Positions 18,080 to 26,046 of a stretch of 64,000 nucleotides of DNA are shown here, in pieces (within the stretch, counting starts at the first letter, position 1; each line of letters begins with the position of its first letter). This DNA comes from Paralysiella testudinis (GTDB lineage: Bacteria > Pseudomonadota > Gammaproteobacteria > Burkholderiales > Neisseriaceae): assembly GCF_016894345.1 (NCBI RefSeq), contig NZ_CP069798.1:496001-560000 (forward strand), read 5' to 3'. The notes beneath the pieces are model-generated. The model had not been told where the DNA came from. It ran no database searches and saw only the letters and a program-made list of their open reading frames with translations. A program made the position numbers and the translations under genes.

Positions 18080-19276
18080 ATGCCGCTTAACGACCGCCAA
18101 ATAAAGAACGCCAAGCCAGCCGAGAAAGCCTATAAAATTTCAGACGGCCACGGCCTGCACTTGCTGATTAAGCCAAATGGCGGCAAATACTGGCGCTTGA
18201 AATACCGCATAGACGGTAAAGAAAAGCTGCTATCAATCGGCACCTATCCCACAATCAGCCTTGTAGAAGCCCGCGCGGCTGCCGAAAACGCCCGCCGTAT
18301 GGTGGCCAACGGGCAAAGCCCCAGCGAAGCCAAGCAAACAGCCAAACGAGAACGGGCAGAGGCCTTACAAAACACCTTTGGCCACATTGCGGCAGAATGG
18401 TATGCACACCAGCGCATTAGCTGGCAAAGCGGCCATGCTGGCAGGGTGTGGAAAATGTTCGAACGGCTGATACTGCCCGAAATCGGCAAGCTGCCTATTG
18501 CTGAAATCGGCGTTAGGCAGATTAAAGCGCTGATTGAATCCATAGCCGCGCAAGGCAACCATGAAACTGCCCGCATAGTGCTGCAAAAAACCAAGGCAGT
18601 ATTTAACTATGCCGTACTCACTGAACGCGCCATCAACAACCCCGCCTTGCCGCTTGTTGGCCAAATTAAGCCCGCGCCCGTAAAACACATGCCCGCGCTG
18701 CCGCAAAGCGAAATCACCGAGTTTTACCGCCGTGTTATTACCGAGCCATCACTAAGGGAAGTTACCCGCTTGGCCTTGCTGCTGATGCCGCTTACTTTTG
18801 TGCGGGCAGGTGAATTGCGCAAGGCCGAATGGGTGGATTTTGATTTAGACGCCAAAGAGTGGCACATTCCCGCCGCTAAAATGAAAATGAAAGCGCCGCA
18901 TATTGTGCCATTGTCTGATTGGGCGCTGGCGCTGCTGGCCGAACTGCACACCCTTACAGGACATGGCCGTTATTTGTTTAACGGACGCAATGACGAAACC
19001 CGCCCCATGAGTGAAAACGCCCTAAGCTACGCCATGGGGCGCATGGGCTATGCAGGCATTGCCACGCCGCACGGCTTTCGCAGCTTGGCCACCGATGTGC
19101 TGAATGAAAACGGCTATCCGCCAGACGTGATAGAGCGCCAGCTTGCGCATGTGGAGCAAAACAAGGTGCGGGCGGCCTACCACCGCACCGAGTATCTGCC
19201 ACAGCGGCGCGAAATGATGCAGTGGTATAGCGACTTTTTGCGCCAGCGCTACGATGCCGCCAAGGCCATGCTTTAA
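18080..19276 (+). CDS. Tyrosine integrase, P4/DUF4102 type
   Basis: Site-specific recombinase that inserts the element into tRNA-fMet. It has an N-terminal DUF4102 arm-binding domain (LNDRQIKNAKPAEKAYKISD... LSIGTYPTISL), a central SAM-like core-binding domain and a catalytic domain. Catalytic residues are seen as Arg in FVRAGELR, HxxR in HGFRSLATD, His in LAHVEQNKV and the nucleophile Tyr in AYHRTEYLP. I chose the ATG at 18080 (398 residues): the N-terminus then begins directly with the family motif, while longer starts run into the repeat region. Distance and orientation relative to the tRNA are typical for this integrase class. Confidence 0.93.
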   Translation: MPLNDRQIKNAKPAEKAYKISDGHGLHLLIKPNGGKYWRLKYRIDGKEKLLSIGTYPTISLVEARAAAENARRMVANGQSPSEAKQTAKRERAEALQNTFGHIAAEWYAHQRISWQSGHAGRVWKMFERLILPEIGKLPIAEIGVRQIKALIESIAAQGNHETARIVLQKTKAVFNYAVLTERAINNPALPLVGQIKPAPVKHMPALPQSEITEFYRRVITEPSLREVTRLALLLMPLTFVRAGELRKAEWVDFDLDAKEWHIPAAKMKMKAPHIVPLSDWALALLAELHTLTGHGRYLFNGRNDETRPMSENALSYAMGRMGYAGIATPHGFRSLATDVLNENGYPPDVIERQLAHVEQNKVRAAYHRTEYLPQRREMMQWYSDFLRQRYDAAKAML

Positions 19277-19304
19277 GGCTGCCTAGAACACCAAGCCCAC
19301 ACCT

Positions 19305-19332
19305 AACACCAGCCCCGCGCTGGTGTTTTTTA
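19305..19332 (+). terminator. Terminator after integrase
   Basis: AACACCAGC-CCCGC-GCTGGTGTT is followed by a T-rich run. Confidence 0.75.
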
Positions 19333-19407
19333 TTGCCTGCCGTTTTTGCAACGGTGTTTCAGCATGAATATTTTTCATTTAAAACCCTGCCCAGATGAAA
19401 AGCATTT

Positions 19408-19481
19408 TTTTAAAACGTTTTAAAAGACCGCAAACAGATACGTGCTTATCTTGTGCAACGCAGCGCAATGCAATGCAACGC
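19408..19481 (+). promoter_or_regulatory. Control region of the alpA-gam-mor-like operon
   Basis: The perfect 18-base palindrome TTTTAAAACGTTTTAAAA (19408-19425) is followed by two TGCAACGC copies (19454-19461 and 19474-19481) with GCAATGC variants between. The same TGCAACGC core occurs next to the left attachment site. It is likely an operator plus regulator/excisionase sites. Confidence 0.5.
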
Positions 19482-19511
19482 CATGCAAACCAACACAAGG
19501 AGCACAACACT

Positions 19512-19727
19512 ATGCAAAACGATGTTTTACGACCCAAGCAAGTAGCCCAGAAGTTAGGTATTTCTGTATCTGCCATCTGGCGCAAAACCAACCCCAAAAA
19601 CCGCTACTATGATGCGGCATTCCCCAAGCCGTTTAAGGTTTCTGCCAACGCCACGGGCTGGCTGAAATCTGAAATTGATTCATACATTGCCAATCTGGCC
19701 ACCCAGCGCCAAGGGGGTGAAGTATGA
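19512..19727 (+). CDS. AlpA-family regulator/excisionase-like protein
   Basis: 71-residue DNA-binding protein of the AlpA/MerR-like excisionase group. The helix-turn-helix reads LRPKQVAQKLGISVSAIWRKT, followed by the family's wing region with FPKPFKVSANATGWLKSEIDSYI. In P4-like elements such proteins act as transcription activator and/or directionality factor for excision. The ATG at 19512 is preceded by AAGGAG. The next gene starts at the overlapping ATGA, so this is the first gene of a compact operon. Confidence 0.88.
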   Translation: MQNDVLRPKQVAQKLGISVSAIWRKTNPKNRYYDAAFPKPFKVSANATGWLKSEIDSYIANLATQRQGGEV

Positions 19728-20209
19728 GCCCGATTATCTACACCAGCGCCGAAGCGTTTCAGGCAGCCTTTAGCCTGCTGGCCAAGCTGGAGCAACAGCG
19801 GGCAAGCAAGGCGGCCAAGCTGCAAGCCAAAATCAATGCTTTGCAGGCCAAGCACAACGAAGACACCAGCGATTTGTGCGAAGAAATCGACACCATCCGC
19901 ACCGCTTTGTACGCCTATGCCCATGAACACCGCGCCGAGCTTACCGACAACGGCAAAAGCAAAACCGTGGCCATGGGCAGCGGCAGCATTAAATGGCGCA
20001 AACAGCCCGCCAAGGTAGAGATTAGCGGCGATGTGGCCGCCGTGCTGGCCGCACTGAAACGCCGCCGTTTGGGGCGCTTTATCCGCGTAAAAGAAGAGTT
20101 GGACAAGGCCGCCTTACTCAAAGACCCCGCCGCCATCAAAACCCCGATTCAGGGCTTGCAAATTGTGCAGGGCGTGGAAACCTTGAGCATTGATACAGGG
20201 GTGAAATAA
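19724..20209 (+). CDS. Mu Gam-like host-nuclease inhibitor
   Basis: 161 residues resembling the Mu Gam family, which binds DNA ends and shields linear DNA from RecBCD-type exonucleases (a prokaryotic Ku-like role). It has an N-terminal coiled coil rich in Ala/Lys/Gln (about 18-55) followed by the conserved Gam segment GSGSIKWRKQPAKVEISGDVA and the C-terminal FIRVKEELDKAALLKDP. The start overlaps the alpA-like stop by four bases (ATGA) and the stop overlaps the next start (TAATG), so these genes are translationally linked. Its occurrence in a non-Mu-integrase element is unusual. Confidence 0.85.
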   Translation: MSPIIYTSAEAFQAAFSLLAKLEQQRASKAAKLQAKINALQAKHNEDTSDLCEEIDTIRTALYAYAHEHRAELTDNGKSKTVAMGSGSIKWRKQPAKVEISGDVAAVLAALKRRRLGRFIRVKEELDKAALLKDPAAIKTPIQGLQIVQGVETLSIDTGVK

Positions 20210-20532
20210 TGAATTCCAATGTAAACCATGATGATTTTTATGATGTTTTCTCTGAAGCCATCACCGCCACGCTGGTGCAAGAGGGCATTAGCCCCAAAGC
20301 CGCCGCACGGGCAACCATCAACGCCCGCCACTCGGTTTACCGCACCTTTCGTGGGCAAAATATTTACATTAAAAAACAGAATGATGAAGAACTATTAGAG
20401 CGCAATTTGCAATTGTTTGAAGACCACAGCAACGGCTGTAGCGTTCCTGAATTGGCACGTAAATATGAGCTAAGTGTACAACGTGTTTACGGCATTATCC
20501 GATGCGCCAGCCAAGGGGATAAACCATGCTGA
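20209..20532 (+). CDS. Mor/C-like transcription activator
   Basis: 107 residues of the Mor family (Mu middle-operon activator). The C-terminal helix-turn-helix is clear (NGCSVPELARKYELSVQRVYGIIR, about 77-99) and the N-terminal part forms the dimerisation region. Mor binds upstream of the Mu middle promoter and recruits RNA polymerase. Here it may switch on genes of this element or of a Mu-like helper phage. The second option is inference only. It is directly coupled to the Gam-like gene by TAATG and overlaps the next gene by seven bases. Confidence 0.83.
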   Translation: MNSNVNHDDFYDVFSEAITATLVQEGISPKAAARATINARHSVYRTFRGQNIYIKKQNDEELLERNLQLFEDHSNGCSVPELARKYELSVQRVYGIIRCASQGDKPC

Positions 20533-21122
20533 AAACCTTTCAGATTTTCCGAGGTGGGGCGCAAAAATCGGGCAACGGCATAACGGTAAACATTTCCGCC
20601 GCCGAATTGCAGAAAATGGCCGAGCGCTACAACCAAAACGGGGGCACCGCCCCGCTGCTGATTGGCCACCCACCTGTAACAGAGCAAGCCGCCGCGCCCA
20701 AATACGGCATGGTTAAGCGGTTGTTTACCGATGGCCTAAAGCTGATGGCGCAAGCCGAAGTATTGCCCGATTTTGCCGCGCTGGTGCGTGCCGGGCGCTA
20801 CAAGCATGTTTCTGCTTCGCTGTGGCCGCCCGGGCATTGGGGCAACCCCACGCCCGATGCTTGGGGCTTAAACCATGTGGGCTTTGTGCCGATTCCCGCC
20901 GTGAAAGGCATGGACGCGCTGGACTTTGGCGAAGACGGCACATTGCACTGCTGCACCGCGCTGGCAGCGCCCACAGCGGATTTTAGCGAAGCCTTTAAGG
21001 CTGCCTGTAGCCCTGCTTCGCTGGCCTTGCACCAAGCCGCTGTGCAACACCAACAGCAACACCCAAGCACCAGTTACGAGCAGGCTGTACGCGCCTGCCT
21101 TGCCCAGCATCCCGATTATTAA
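20526..21122 (+). CDS. Mu I-like protease/scaffold protein, short
   Basis: 198 residues similar in layout to the protease part of Mu-type I proteins (prohead protease and scaffold), which process the scaffold inside the prohead. Family-like segments are TAPLLIGHPP, KYGMVKRLFTDGLKLMAQAEV, RYKHVSASLWPPG and HVGFVPIPAVKG. It is much shorter than Mu I (about 360 residues), so the scaffold half is missing. In a phage lacking head genes this protein is out of place. It may act on the capsid of a helper phage, as size-determination proteins of other satellites do. That role is inferred. Translation is coupled to the Mor-like gene. Confidence 0.78.
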   Translation: MLKTFQIFRGGAQKSGNGITVNISAAELQKMAERYNQNGGTAPLLIGHPPVTEQAAAPKYGMVKRLFTDGLKLMAQAEVLPDFAALVRAGRYKHVSASLWPPGHWGNPTPDAWGLNHVGFVPIPAVKGMDALDFGEDGTLHCCTALAAPTADFSEAFKAACSPASLALHQAAVQHQQQHPSTSYEQAVRACLAQHPDY

Positions 21123-21139
21123 ACCAAGGAGCAAACACC

Positions 21140-21784
21140 ATGACAACCAAACCGAAAATTATCCAATCCGCCCTTGCCGCCATTTCTGGCGAGCTTAAAA
21201 AAATGCGTGAAGAACGCACCAGCACTGCCGCCGAAATCGGCAAGCTGCAAGCCGAAATCAAGCGCCTGCAAGATATGCCCGTGAGCCGTGCCGATTTTGG
21301 CCTGCTGCTGCAAGAACACATTGCCGCCCAAGCCCAGCGCACCGATGCCGCTTTGCTGCATGATTTGCAAGACGTTAAAAAAACCTTTGACGGCCAAAGC
21401 ATTGAATACAACCAATACAACAAGCGCGGCATGGCTGAAATGGAAGTACACCGCTTTGGCGATTTTCCCGACTGGATTTTTTCCTACAACCTCCTTGCCA
21501 ACCCAGCGGGCGGCGTGCTGGCTTCGGGGCAATTAAAAGCCCGAGAATTGCAAAGCCTGCTGTGTTGGCTGCTGCCTGAAGTGATTCACAGCAAAATCAT
21601 GGCCGTGATAAATGAGCAAATTGGCGCGGAATGGGGCAATGATACCCTGCCCAGCGTGGCCGAACGGCGCGAACAAATCGCCGATATGCAGGCCGAAATC
21701 GCCAGCCTGCAAGCCCGTTTGGCCGAACTGGACGCGGCATTAGCAGAACTTGGCAGTTCGTTTCACCATCCCGCAGCGGATTAG
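21140..21784 (+). CDS. Coiled-coil protein of unknown function
   Basis: 214 residues with heptad-rich coiled coils at both ends (about 15-50, KKMREERTSTAAEIGKLQAE; and about 170-205, REQIADMQAEIASLQARLAE) and a compact middle domain containing VHRFGDFPDWIFSYNLLANP and QLKARELQSLLCWLLPEVIH. I do not recognise the family. It follows the I-like protease by 17 bases with AAGGAG before its ATG. Lying where a scaffold would lie in a Mu-type head cluster, it could be a scaffold-like partner of the protease, but nothing in the sequence proves this. Confidence 0.7.
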   Translation: MTTKPKIIQSALAAISGELKKMREERTSTAAEIGKLQAEIKRLQDMPVSRADFGLLLQEHIAAQAQRTDAALLHDLQDVKKTFDGQSIEYNQYNKRGMAEMEVHRFGDFPDWIFSYNLLANPAGGVLASGQLKARELQSLLCWLLPEVIHSKIMAVINEQIGAEWGNDTLPSVAERREQIADMQAEIASLQARLAELDAALAELGSSFHHPAAD

Positions 21785-21951
21785 CCGAAAACCAACAAGC
21801 CCTGCTGAATAATCACCAGTAGCGCTTGACAACCCCAAAAAGCAACGGCAATATGGCGGCCAGCGGTTTCAATCAACCGCGCCAGCCGTGACAAGCTGGA
21901 CAAATCGGCAGACAAGCCGCACACGAGCAACAGAGCTACACCGATAGCCAA
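21781..21951 (-). CDS. Possible small hydrophobic peptide, opposite strand
   Basis: Reading from a TTG at 21951, the minus strand encodes 56 residues with two hydrophobic stretches (LAIGVALLLVCGL and IAVAFWGCQALLVIIQQG) and a polar middle with SRLARLIETAGRH. It ends tail-to-tail with the coiled-coil gene. There is no ATG and no strong ribosome-binding site. It could be a small membrane toxin, a holin-like peptide or a remnant. Support is its amino-acid pattern only. Confidence 0.3.
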   Translation of the reverse strand: MAIGVALLLVCGLSADLSSLSRLARLIETAGRHIAVAFWGCQALLVIIQQGLLVFG

Positions 21952-22012
21952 GATTGCCCAGCGGTTTTTTTACGTCTGTATATCCCTTGCAGTGCCTTTC
22001 AATGGCGGGCGG

Positions 22013-22072
22013 GGGCAAGGTAAGCGCTTGCGCTTGCTGGTTCGATTTGCCAGTTTGTCACCCCTTGCCCTT
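22013..22072 (+). other. Potential structured leader before small genes
   Basis: GGGCAAGG and CCTTGCCC (ends of this span) can pair around inner palindromes AAGCGC-TT-GCGCTT and CTGG...CCAG. It lies in the gap upstream of three small genes and could be an RNA leader or a binding site. Confidence 0.3.
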
Positions 22073-22134
22073 TGCTTGCCGCCCACCGTGTGACAACGGA
22101 AAGCGGCAAAGAAGCTAAATCGAAAGGTAACATC

Positions 22135-22326
22135 ATGACTACCCGCAAAGCGTTCTCACGCCCCCTTGTTTCCCACAAAATCCGCACATTCCCGAATCTG
22201 ATTCAAGCCGCCGCCTTTGTTGACCGCCTCACCGCCAGCAATGCCGCCGCCTACCGCTTCAATATCCAGCAAACCGCCGCCGATGCGTGGACTGTTGCCC
22301 GCGTGGTGTCAGGGGGTGCAGCATGA
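22135..22326 (+). CDS. Small protein of unknown function (63 aa)
   Basis: The ATG at 22135 has AAAGGT upstream. Product of 63 residues, moderately basic at the N-terminus (MTTRKAFSRPLVSHKIRTF) and mixed afterwards (NLIQAAAFVDRLTASNAAAY). No family recognised. Its stop overlaps the next ATG by four bases (ATGA), so it is the first of three coupled small genes in the element. Confidence 0.6.
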   Translation: MTTRKAFSRPLVSHKIRTFPNLIQAAAFVDRLTASNAAAYRFNIQQTAADAWTVARVVSGGAA

Positions 22327-22592
22327 ACAGCCTGCACACCAACACCCAAGCAACGCCAAACAATATGCTGCAAGCGCCAAATGGCGCATTGTATTACCCG
22401 CTTAGCGAAGACGCCCACAATATGCTGTGCCGCACCGAGGGCGCATTGTGTGCATTGTCTGAGCTGCTGTGGAATACCGCCCGCACGGGCAGCCATCCCA
22501 AACCCGACAGCATTGGCGATATTGTTGGCATGGCCGCCGATACCCTGCACGACATTCTGAAAGACATAAAACGCCAAGGCGGTGCAGCATGA
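22323..22592 (+). CDS. Small protein of unknown function (89 aa)
   Basis: 89 residues translated from the ATG overlapping the previous stop. Acidic and helical, with the pattern Y-P-L-S-E-D near residue 25 and a C-terminal segment SIGDIVGMAADTLHDILKDI. The following gene shows a similar succession (S-E-E...GFMADMLTAA), so the two may be diverged tandem copies. No function recognised. Confidence 0.6.
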   Translation: MNSLHTNTQATPNNMLQAPNGALYYPLSEDAHNMLCRTEGALCALSELLWNTARTGSHPKPDSIGDIVGMAADTLHDILKDIKRQGGAA

Positions 22593-22801
22593 TATTCAAC
22601 GGCCAACCAGACACCTACATTTTTAGCGAAGAAGAGTTTACCGCCATTGAGCGCGTGGCCGATATGCTGGACGTATTGGCTTCTTCCTATCACCGAGACG
22701 GCGACAGCTTAGAAAACAAGCTGTGCAACACATTGGGCTTTATGGCCGATATGTTGACCGCCGCCGCCCGCAACAACAACGGCACCAACGCCGCCGAATA
22801 A
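22589..22801 (+). CDS. Small protein of unknown function (70 aa)
   Basis: 70 residues starting at the ATG that overlaps the preceding stop (ATGA). Acidic N-terminal half (FSEEEFTAIERVADMLDVLA) and a C-terminal helix CNTLGFMADMLTAAARN. It resembles the preceding protein in spacing of the S-E-(E/D) and (G)FMAD/GMAAD segments. A terminator-like hairpin follows at 22812-22852. Function unknown. Confidence 0.6.
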   Translation: MIFNGQPDTYIFSEEEFTAIERVADMLDVLASSYHRDGDSLENKLCNTLGFMADMLTAAARNNNGTNAAE

Positions 22802-22811
22802 ACCCCCGCCA

Positions 22812-22852
22812 CCCGCCAAGCCCTGCCTAAAACACGGCAAGGCGGGTTTTTT
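22812..22852 (+). terminator. Terminator after the small-gene cluster
   Basis: CCCGCC...GGCGGG, with an inner GCC/GGC stem, is followed by TTTTTT. Confidence 0.65.
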
Positions 22853-22956
22853 GCATCCTGCATCTGGCTAAACCCGCCGCCAAGGCGGTCACAAACGCGC
22901 CAGACCGACCACCGAGCAGGCAGCAAGGGCAAACCCTTACCGAAAGGCACACCGCC

Positions 22957-24036
22957 ATGAAAACGCCCCTAAACCGCATCCCGCCACTGGCAGACCTCAA
23001 AGCCGCCGCCCTTGGCCGCTGGCCTGAAATCCATGCCGCCCTAGGCATAGCCCTAGAATACCTAAACCCCCGCAAACATTGCCCCTGCCCCTATTGTGGC
23101 GGGCGTGACCGCTACCGCTACACCGACTTTCAGGGCAGCGGCGGCTTTATCTGCAACCAATGCACACCCGATGGCGGCAGCGGCTTTGATTTACTTATGC
23201 TGGTGTATGGCTTCAGCTTTGCCACCGCCGCCCGTGAAGTGGCCGCTGTATTGGGTATGGCCGATGTTTCAGGCAGCCAATACACCCCGCGCACCACGCC
23301 CACACCGCCCCCCGCCAAGCCCAAACGCGACCGCCAAAACGACCTTAACAAACTGCTGGCCGTAAGCCTGCCCATTACCCCCGCCTGCCCCGTGGCTGGC
23401 TACCTGCAAGGCAGGGGCTTGCCGCCTGCCGTGTTTCAATCCTGTGCCGATGTGTTCTATCAGCCCGATTTACTTTATTGGCACCACACCAGCGCCAATA
23501 CAGCCCCTTTGCTGGATTTTTACCCCGCCATGCTGGCCGCCATCCGCACCCCAGACGGCCAATTGCAGGGCTTGCATAAAACCTACTTACAAGCCGCCGC
23601 AAACGAGCAGGGCTGGCACAAACTGGCCGCCGCCCATCCCGAAACAGGCGAAGCCCTGCCCGCCAAAAAAATGCAAAGCCGCTTTTCAGGCAGCCTGAAA
23701 GGCGCTGCCGTGCATCTGGCCGCCCCCGATGCGCAAGGCCGCTTGATGGTGGCCGAAGGCATAGAAACCGCCCTTGCTGCCAATGTGCTGTTTGGCTTGC
23801 CCGCCATTGCCGCCCTAAGCGCCTACGGCATGGCCGCGCTGCAATGGCCGTCTGAAACCAAAGAGCTGTTTATCGTGGCCGATAACGACAGCAACGGCAC
23901 AGGCATGAAGGCCGCGCATGACTTGGCTGTGCGCGCTGTTAAGGCGGGTTTATCGGCCAATATCTGGCAGCCGCCCGCCGCAGGCTTAGACGCCTTAGAC
24001 GTACTCAACCACCGCCAGCAAGGGGGCAAAGCATGA
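22957..24036 (+). CDS. P4-type DNA primase (zinc ribbon plus Toprim)
   Basis: 359-residue primase for replication of the element. The N-terminal zinc ribbon is seen at about residues 42-70 (CPCPYCGGRDRYRY ... ICNQC), as in P4 alpha and related plasmid primases. The Toprim region is in the C-terminal third (MVAEGIETALAAN and ELFIVADNDSNGTG). Unlike P4 alpha, the helicase is not fused; the next gene provides the ATPase, with a four-base overlap (ATGA). The ATG at 22957 follows AAAGGCAC. It probably acts with the DUF927 protein at the iterons near 26.1-26.4 kb. Confidence 0.9.
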   Translation: MKTPLNRIPPLADLKAAALGRWPEIHAALGIALEYLNPRKHCPCPYCGGRDRYRYTDFQGSGGFICNQCTPDGGSGFDLLMLVYGFSFATAAREVAAVLGMADVSGSQYTPRTTPTPPPAKPKRDRQNDLNKLLAVSLPITPACPVAGYLQGRGLPPAVFQSCADVFYQPDLLYWHHTSANTAPLLDFYPAMLAAIRTPDGQLQGLHKTYLQAAANEQGWHKLAAAHPETGEALPAKKMQSRFSGSLKGAAVHLAAPDAQGRLMVAEGIETALAANVLFGLPAIAALSAYGMAALQWPSETKELFIVADNDSNGTGMKAAHDLAVRAVKAGLSANIWQPPAAGLDALDVLNHRQQGGKA

Positions 24037-25850
24037 ACACCGCCGCCACCAACACCAGCGCCGCCAACGACACCTTGCCCGAATGGGAAGCCGTTACCCT
24101 CAAGCCCTATTTTGAATGCACCCGCCACGGCGTGTTTTACATTGCACTGGAAACCGACAAAGACGGCCAAACCACCGAAAAGCCGCCCCTGCGCCTATCC
24201 GACCCCATCCGCCTGATTGGCCACGGCACCAACGCTGCAGGCAGCCATTACCGCGTGATTGAATGGCAAGACAGCATCAGCCGCCAGCGCCACATTGCCG
24301 CGCTGCCCATGGCCGAAATCGGCAGCAATTGGGCAAAGCTGCAGGGCATGGGCATTGCCATTATGGCCAGCCGCCGCAAACGCGAGCTATTGGCCGATTA
24401 TCTGCAAACAGACGGCGCACAAACCCCCTACACCATTACCGAACAAGCGGGCTGGTGTGCAGGCCGCCGCGCCTATGTGCTGCCCAGCGGCGAAGTGCTG
24501 GCCGCCAATACCGAAGCGCCAAACGCAGCCAACAGCACCAAGCCCAAAAGCAAACGCACCGAAGCCCCGCGCATCATCTACAACGGCGACAAAAGCCAAA
24601 CCGCCGCCTACCACGCTTCAGGCAGCCTTGATGAATGGCAGCAATACATCGCCCGCCACATGGCAGGCAACAGCCGCCTATGCTTGGCCATCGGCACCGC
24701 ACTGGCCGCCCCGCTGGTGTCACTCTTGGGCATGGAAGCAGGCGGCTTTCACCTGTTTGGCGATTCGCGCGACGGCAAAAGCACCGCCGCCCGTGCCGCC
24801 TTAAGCGTATGGGGCAACCCCGATGCCCTTATGCTCACATGGACAGGCACCGGCCACGGCTTTGCCAATACCGCCAACGCCCGCAATGATAATCTGCTGG
24901 TGTTGGACGAAATCGGCCAAGCCGCCCCGCGCCATGTATCGCAAACCGCCTACAGCGTCATCAACGGCGTTTCCAAAATCCAAGGAGCCAAAGAGGGCGG
25001 CAACCGCGAAATCAGCCGCTGGCGCGTGTTACTGCTTTCTACAGGTGAGAAACCGCTAGACGGCTTCTTGCAGGCCGCCCGCACCGATTGGAACGCAGGC
25101 CAAGCCGCCCGCCTGCCGTCCGTGCCATCCGATGCAGGCAAAGGGCACGGCATCTACGACACCCTGCACGGCCACCCCAAAGGCAGCGCCCTAAGCGAAG
25201 CCCTAGCCCAAGCCGCCACCGCACACCACGGCCACGCAGGCCGCGCCCTAGTGCAGCTACTGCTAGACAACCCCGCCAGCCACAACGAAGCCCGCCAAAT
25301 CATGGCCGATTTTATGGCCACCCTGCCCGATATGGACGGCCAAGCCCGCACCGTGGCCATGCGCTTTGCCCTAGTGGCCGCCGCCCTAGAGCTGGCCGCC
25401 CGCCATCAAATCACAGGCTTGGCCGCAGGCATCTGCCTGCCCGCCATTAAACAATGCTTTGACGCATGGCTGGAACGCAACGGCAGCGGTAAATACGAAG
25501 ACCGCCGCATATTGGAAAACGCCATCGGCTTTATGCAGCAATTTGCCCATTCCAGCCGCTTTGCAGAGTACCCCGGCGGCGCGGCAGACCGCACACCCGC
25601 AGACTTGGCAGGCTACAGAAAACTGGCCGATACCCCCGCCGCAGACCTGTTTTACATCCTGCCGCCTGTTTTTGTGGCCGAAATCTGCAAAGACTACGAC
25701 AAAAGCAAAGTGTGCCAAGTGCTGTTTGATGCCGCATGGCTCAAACGCTGCGATAGTGAAGAAAAACCCCGCTGGCAACACCAGCTAAGAGGCAGAGGGC
25801 GGCTTTATGTACTCATTGGCGCACTACCGCCAGACGAAATGCAGGATTAA
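24033..25850 (+). CDS. DUF927-domain ATPase/helicase
   Basis: 605 residues of the DUF927 family, common in phage satellites and integrative elements and thought to be replicative helicase-like ATPases. The domain runs from about residue 20 to 480. It includes a Walker A-like GDSRDGKST (about 243-251), a Walker B-like LLVLDEIGQ (about 288-296) and a sensor-like RWRVLLLSTGE. A C-terminal winged region follows (ILPPVFVAEICKDYDKSKV). It is coupled to the primase by ATGA. Together they resemble the split form of P4 alpha replication protein. Confidence 0.88.
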   Translation: MNTAATNTSAANDTLPEWEAVTLKPYFECTRHGVFYIALETDKDGQTTEKPPLRLSDPIRLIGHGTNAAGSHYRVIEWQDSISRQRHIAALPMAEIGSNWAKLQGMGIAIMASRRKRELLADYLQTDGAQTPYTITEQAGWCAGRRAYVLPSGEVLAANTEAPNAANSTKPKSKRTEAPRIIYNGDKSQTAAYHASGSLDEWQQYIARHMAGNSRLCLAIGTALAAPLVSLLGMEAGGFHLFGDSRDGKSTAARAALSVWGNPDALMLTWTGTGHGFANTANARNDNLLVLDEIGQAAPRHVSQTAYSVINGVSKIQGAKEGGNREISRWRVLLLSTGEKPLDGFLQAARTDWNAGQAARLPSVPSDAGKGHGIYDTLHGHPKGSALSEALAQAATAHHGHAGRALVQLLLDNPASHNEARQIMADFMATLPDMDGQARTVAMRFALVAAALELAARHQITGLAAGICLPAIKQCFDAWLERNGSGKYEDRRILENAIGFMQQFAHSSRFAEYPGGAADRTPADLAGYRKLADTPAADLFYILPPVFVAEICKDYDKSKVCQVLFDAAWLKRCDSEEKPRWQHQLRGRGRLYVLIGALPPDEMQD

Positions 25851-25863
25851 ACCACCACACCCC

Positions 25864-25888
25864 AAGCGGCCACACAGGCCGCTTTTTT
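25864..25888 (+). terminator. Terminator after the DUF927 gene
   Basis: AAGCGGCC-ACACA-GGCCGCTT is followed by TTTTT. Confidence 0.8.
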
Positions 25889-26046
25889 ATTGCCACCATA
25901 AACGCGCCAGAATGCGCCCAGATTGAATTTACCCACCAAGGTATACTACCCATTACCCAAGCATCAAAACGCCGTTACAGCGCAACAGCGGCGAAGGCAG
26001 ACGCATTGCTGCCAGATACCAGCGCCACACCAGCAAACCAAAACCC

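Noticed and set aside
22030..22072. tRNA-like T-arm (CTGGTTCGATTTGCCAG)
   Set aside because: The loop does not fit a standard seven-base T-loop and no acceptor or anticodon arm is found around it.
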